A stretch of DNA of 32,829 nt from an uncultured Lachnospiraceae bacterium. Lineage in GTDB: Bacteria > Bacillota > Clostridia > Lachnospirales > Lachnospiraceae. The stretch's first letter is position 1; each line of letters opens with the position of its first letter. The stretch lies in contig CACZBK010000032.1 in NCBI GenBank assembly GCA_902779395.1, forward strand, positions 1 to 32,829, given 5' to 3'. Below are positions 30,700 to 32,829 of the stretch, in pieces. The position numbers were made by a program, and so were the translations under genes. The notes beneath the pieces are model-generated. The model did not search any database and had not been told where the DNA came from. It saw only the letters and a program-made list of their open reading frames with translations.

Positions 30700-31470
30700 A
30701 TGACTATTGAGAAGATCATCGAAGTTGTAAAAGATGCCGGGGCGATCATGTTGAATGCCAGGCGGCCAAAGATAATGGAAAAATCAGGGCATGCGAATTT
30801 CTGCACGGAAACGGATGAAAAGATACAGGCATTTCTGATCGGCAGGTTAAAAGAAGTATTTCCTGAAGCCGAATTTCTGGGGGAAGAGGATGGGCAGGAT
30901 GTGTTCTCTTCCAAAATGAGCAACGGCTATTGTTTTGTTATAGATCCTATAGACGGGACATCAAATTTTATATATGAATACAGACCATCAGTGATATCGG
31001 TGGGATTATTGAAAGACGGAAAACCTTATATGGCTGTAGTTTATAATCCTTATGATGAGCTGGTGTTTTCGGCAATTGCCGGTCAGGGAGCATATATGAA
31101 CGGTGAAAAGATCATGTCTTCCGAAGCGCTATTAAAGGATTCACTTTCCGTTTTCGGAACTGCACCGTATTATACAGAACTTCAGGAGCGGACTTTTGAC
31201 ATTGCAAAGAAGCTTCTGCCGCTGTGTGTTGATCTGAGAAGATCCGGAACAGCAGCATGGGATATGTGCTGTGTGGCTATGGGCAGATGCAGCCTGTATT
31301 TTGAACTCAGGATACAGCTATGGGATTATGCGGCTGCGGCATTGATAGCGCAGGAAGCGGGATGCGTGGTTACGGATGTTGAAGGGAAGGAACTTTCCTA
31401 TACCGGTGCGACATCGGTGCTTTGCCGTGCAAGGGGTGTCAAAGAAATACCTGAATGTTTTAGGCAATAA
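30700..31470 (+). CDS. Inositol monophosphatase-family phosphatase
   Basis: A 256-residue Mg2+-dependent, Li+-sensitive-type phosphomonoesterase of the IMPase/FBPase/CysQ superfamily. Signature elements are G61-E-E-D64 (LGEEDG), D82-P-I-D-G-T (IDPIDGTSNFIYEYRP) and the C-terminal WDYAAAALIAQEAGC. Length and motifs are complete. CAGGAG is 9 nt before the ATG. Possible substrates include inositol phosphates, 3'-phosphoadenosine phosphate or sugar phosphates, which sequence cannot separate. Its stop codon is followed in the same frame by a histidine kinase fragment. Confidence 0.9.
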   Translation: MTIEKIIEVVKDAGAIMLNARRPKIMEKSGHANFCTETDEKIQAFLIGRLKEVFPEAEFLGEEDGQDVFSSKMSNGYCFVIDPIDGTSNFIYEYRPSVISVGLLKDGKPYMAVVYNPYDELVFSAIAGQGAYMNGEKIMSSEALLKDSLSVFGTAPYYTELQERTFDIAKKLLPLCVDLRRSGTAAWDMCCVAMGRCSLYFELRIQLWDYAAAALIAQEAGCVVTDVEGKELSYTGATSVLCRARGVKEIPECFRQ

Positions 31471-31872
31471 GATATATCGCATCAGTTTAAGACACCGCTT
31501 ACTGCGATCTCTCTTATGACAGAACTCTTGATGGAGCCGGGAGTGAGTGAAGAACAGCGCCTGGAGTATGCAGGAAAGATAGATACGCAGATAAACAAGA
31601 TGACCTGGCTGATCAGAAACCTGCTGACATTATCGCAGCTGGAAGCAGGTGTGCTGGAGATGAAAGCAGAAAGAGTGGTGCTTAAAGAAATGATGGACGA
31701 CATCTCCGATTCGCTGAGCGTACTGGCGGAGGTGGCAGAGGTAGAACTGGATTGCAGCGTATCGGATAAGATAGAGATAAAAGCTGATAAACACTGGCTC
31801 AGGGAAGCGGAATGTTTATTTGATACGAATGGAGGTTTATTATGTTTGATATACCGGAATACAAGAAGGTAA
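31471..31872 (+). pseudogene. Histidine kinase fragment (HisKA dimerisation/phosphotransfer domain only)
   Basis: Directly after the TAA of the phosphatase, in the same frame, the DNA reads DISHQFKTPLTAISLMTELL, the H-box of a HisKA domain with phospho-acceptor His at 31480-31482. It continues through both DHp helices (NKMTWLIRNLLTLSQLEAGV) to HWLREA at 31809, the edge of the ATP-binding domain. Everything N-terminal (sensor, membrane helices) and the HATPase domain are missing. The frame then runs as non-homologous sequence to 31872, overlapping the next gene's start. It is a relic, unless read-through or an internal start (ATG 31516, which would omit the His) is used. Confidence 0.8.
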
Positions 31873-32714
31873 GGGTGATAATAGATACAGACGCGGCATG
31901 CGAGGCTGACGATCCTTATGCTATAGTGCAGGCGCTGTTAAGTCCCAAGCTGATAGTCAAAGGAATATGTGCGGAACATTTTGCACAGCCCGGTTCCATG
32001 GAGAAAAGCTATGATGAGGTGGTCACCATATTGAAAGCCATGGATATGGAAGTACCCGTATTAAACGGGCAAAAGGGACCTCTGTCACAGGATGGGGAAT
32101 TATCAGAGGCTTCGGCATTCATTATCAGTGAAGCTTTGAAGGAAGATGATAAGCCGCTGTTCATACTCTGTCAGGGCGCGATCACCAACGTGGCAATGGC
32201 GGTAAAAAGCAATCCAGAAATAATCAGCCGCATGACTATAATCTGGATAGGTACCCACGGAACGAATTACGGACCTGTACCTTTCCGCGAGTTTAACGCA
32301 GGCAATGATGTGGAAGCCGCAAACCTTATCCTTGAAGAAGAAACACAGCTTTGGCTGGTGCCCTCTTATGTTTACACAACGATAAATATCGGGATCGCGG
32401 AAATAAAGAGGAGGATCGCGCCCTGCGGAAAGATCGGGGAACACCTTTACAATAACCTTATGGAATATAATAATTCCGAAGGCGCGGGATGGACCCAGGG
32501 AGAGAGCTGGTCTCTGGGCGATTCACCGGCAATAGCCCTTGCAATAAATCCCGGCTGCGGAAGGTTTGAGATCGCTCCGGCACCGCATATAGAGGATGAC
32601 ACGGCCTCAACCGAATGTCCGGATCATCGTAAGATAAGGATATATAAGGATGTAGATTCAAGATATATACTTGAAGATCTTATTGCTAAACTTGAATTGT
32701 TTACAGGGAAATGA
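31842..32714 (+). CDS. Inosine/uridine-preferring nucleoside hydrolase family protein
   Basis: A 290-residue N-glycosidase-type enzyme that hydrolyses ribonucleosides to base and ribose. The Ca2+-binding N-terminal motif is IIDTDAACEADDPYAIVQAL (Asp15, Asp17, Asp23-24). It is the longer DTDxxxEADD variant of the canonical DTDPGxDD, seen in a subgroup of the family. GAITNVAMA, HGTNYGPVPFREFNAGNDVEA and GDSPAIALAI give the remaining substrate and metal elements. GGAGGT lies 6 nt before the ATG at 31842. The gene begins inside the open tail of the kinase fragment. It could supply bases for salvage, but the exact substrate is open. Confidence 0.88.
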   Translation: MFDIPEYKKVRVIIDTDAACEADDPYAIVQALLSPKLIVKGICAEHFAQPGSMEKSYDEVVTILKAMDMEVPVLNGQKGPLSQDGELSEASAFIISEALKEDDKPLFILCQGAITNVAMAVKSNPEIISRMTIIWIGTHGTNYGPVPFREFNAGNDVEAANLILEEETQLWLVPSYVYTTINIGIAEIKRRIAPCGKIGEHLYNNLMEYNNSEGAGWTQGESWSLGDSPAIALAINPGCGRFEIAPAPHIEDDTASTECPDHRKIRIYKDVDSRYILEDLIAKLELFTGK

Positions 32715-32730
32715 TCAATACTAAGCTGTA

Positions 32731-32829
32731 ATGATCAGATCGATGGATTATGCGACAACTACCGGCAATCTGGTTATACGGCCACAGGGTGTCGGTGAAC
32801 AATATGCGGATCCGGATGAACCATACAAA
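32731..32829 (+). CDS. Possible 5' end of a further gene (partial)
   Basis: A frame open to the window end reads MIRSMDYATTTGNLVIRPQG and then GVGEQYADPDEPYK. Its composition is protein-like, but there is no clear ribosome site and only 33 codons are visible. It may be a gene start or chance. Confidence 0.3.
   Translation, partial: MIRSMDYATTTGNLVIRPQGVGEQYADPDEPYK

Overview
The window looks like the chromosome of a Clostridia/Lachnospiraceae-type anaerobe from a gut or rumen. This is inferred from moderate-to-low GC, AGGAGG-type ribosome binding sites, very large secreted proteins with Listeria-Bacteroides (InlB B-type) repeats, a CASTOR/POLLUX-like channel, and small HTH/zinc-ribbon regulators of a kind common there. 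No species is claimed.

Layout. (1) 1-290: the 3' end of a 23S rRNA gene with no 5S gene behind it, then a tRNA-Asn(GTT) with its own near-consensus promoter and a terminator. (2) 405-5448: a multi-pass membrane protein that may be leaderless, and a 1105-aa secreted repeat protein, probably co-transcribed. (3) 5529-7227: a GMP synthase with only the ATP-pyrophosphatase part (no glutaminase domain), then sfsA. (4) 7420-12081: a 1553-aa secreted protein with a DUF6273-like head, six InlB-type repeats, Cys/His knuckles and a BIG2-like tail. (5) 12204-26291: a patchwork that looks like a decayed integrative island at the guaA 3' end. The last codons and terminator of guaA recur at 12204-12277 with synonymous changes. 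A 13-bp core recurs at 25434-25446, next to integrase-arm-like repeats, an excisionase-like remnant and a truncated tyrosine recombinase. (6) 26470-32829: a frameshifted membrane protein with a protease-prodomain-like tail, two small lipoproteins, a CASTOR/POLLUX-like channel, an inositol-monophosphatase-family enzyme, a histidine-kinase fragment, a nucleoside hydrolase and the start of a possible further gene.

Cargo between the guaA-like sites. There is an XRE regulator with an inverted repeat over its promoter and an array of palindromes behind it; a methyltransferase split by a frameshift with an ATGA overlap; an orphan type IV-like pilin; and a four-gene signalling operon (two unknown membrane proteins, an OmpR-type regulator and a histidine kinase). 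That operon is followed by PhoB-box-like direct repeats in front of a membrane-attached beta-lactamase-fold serine hydrolase. Further on are an AraC-GGDEF fusion, a pnuC-nadR operon for nicotinamide riboside salvage, an HTH/zinc-ribbon regulator, an HTH gene that has lost its DNA-binding middle, and a HAD phosphatase.

The most valuable observations are the repeated guaA ends with recombinase remnants, the glutaminase-less GuaA, the AraC-GGDEF fusion, the self-contained two-component/serine-hydrolase module, and several precise gene breakages. I see no defence system and no CRISPR array. Nothing here can be declared a new system from sequence alone.
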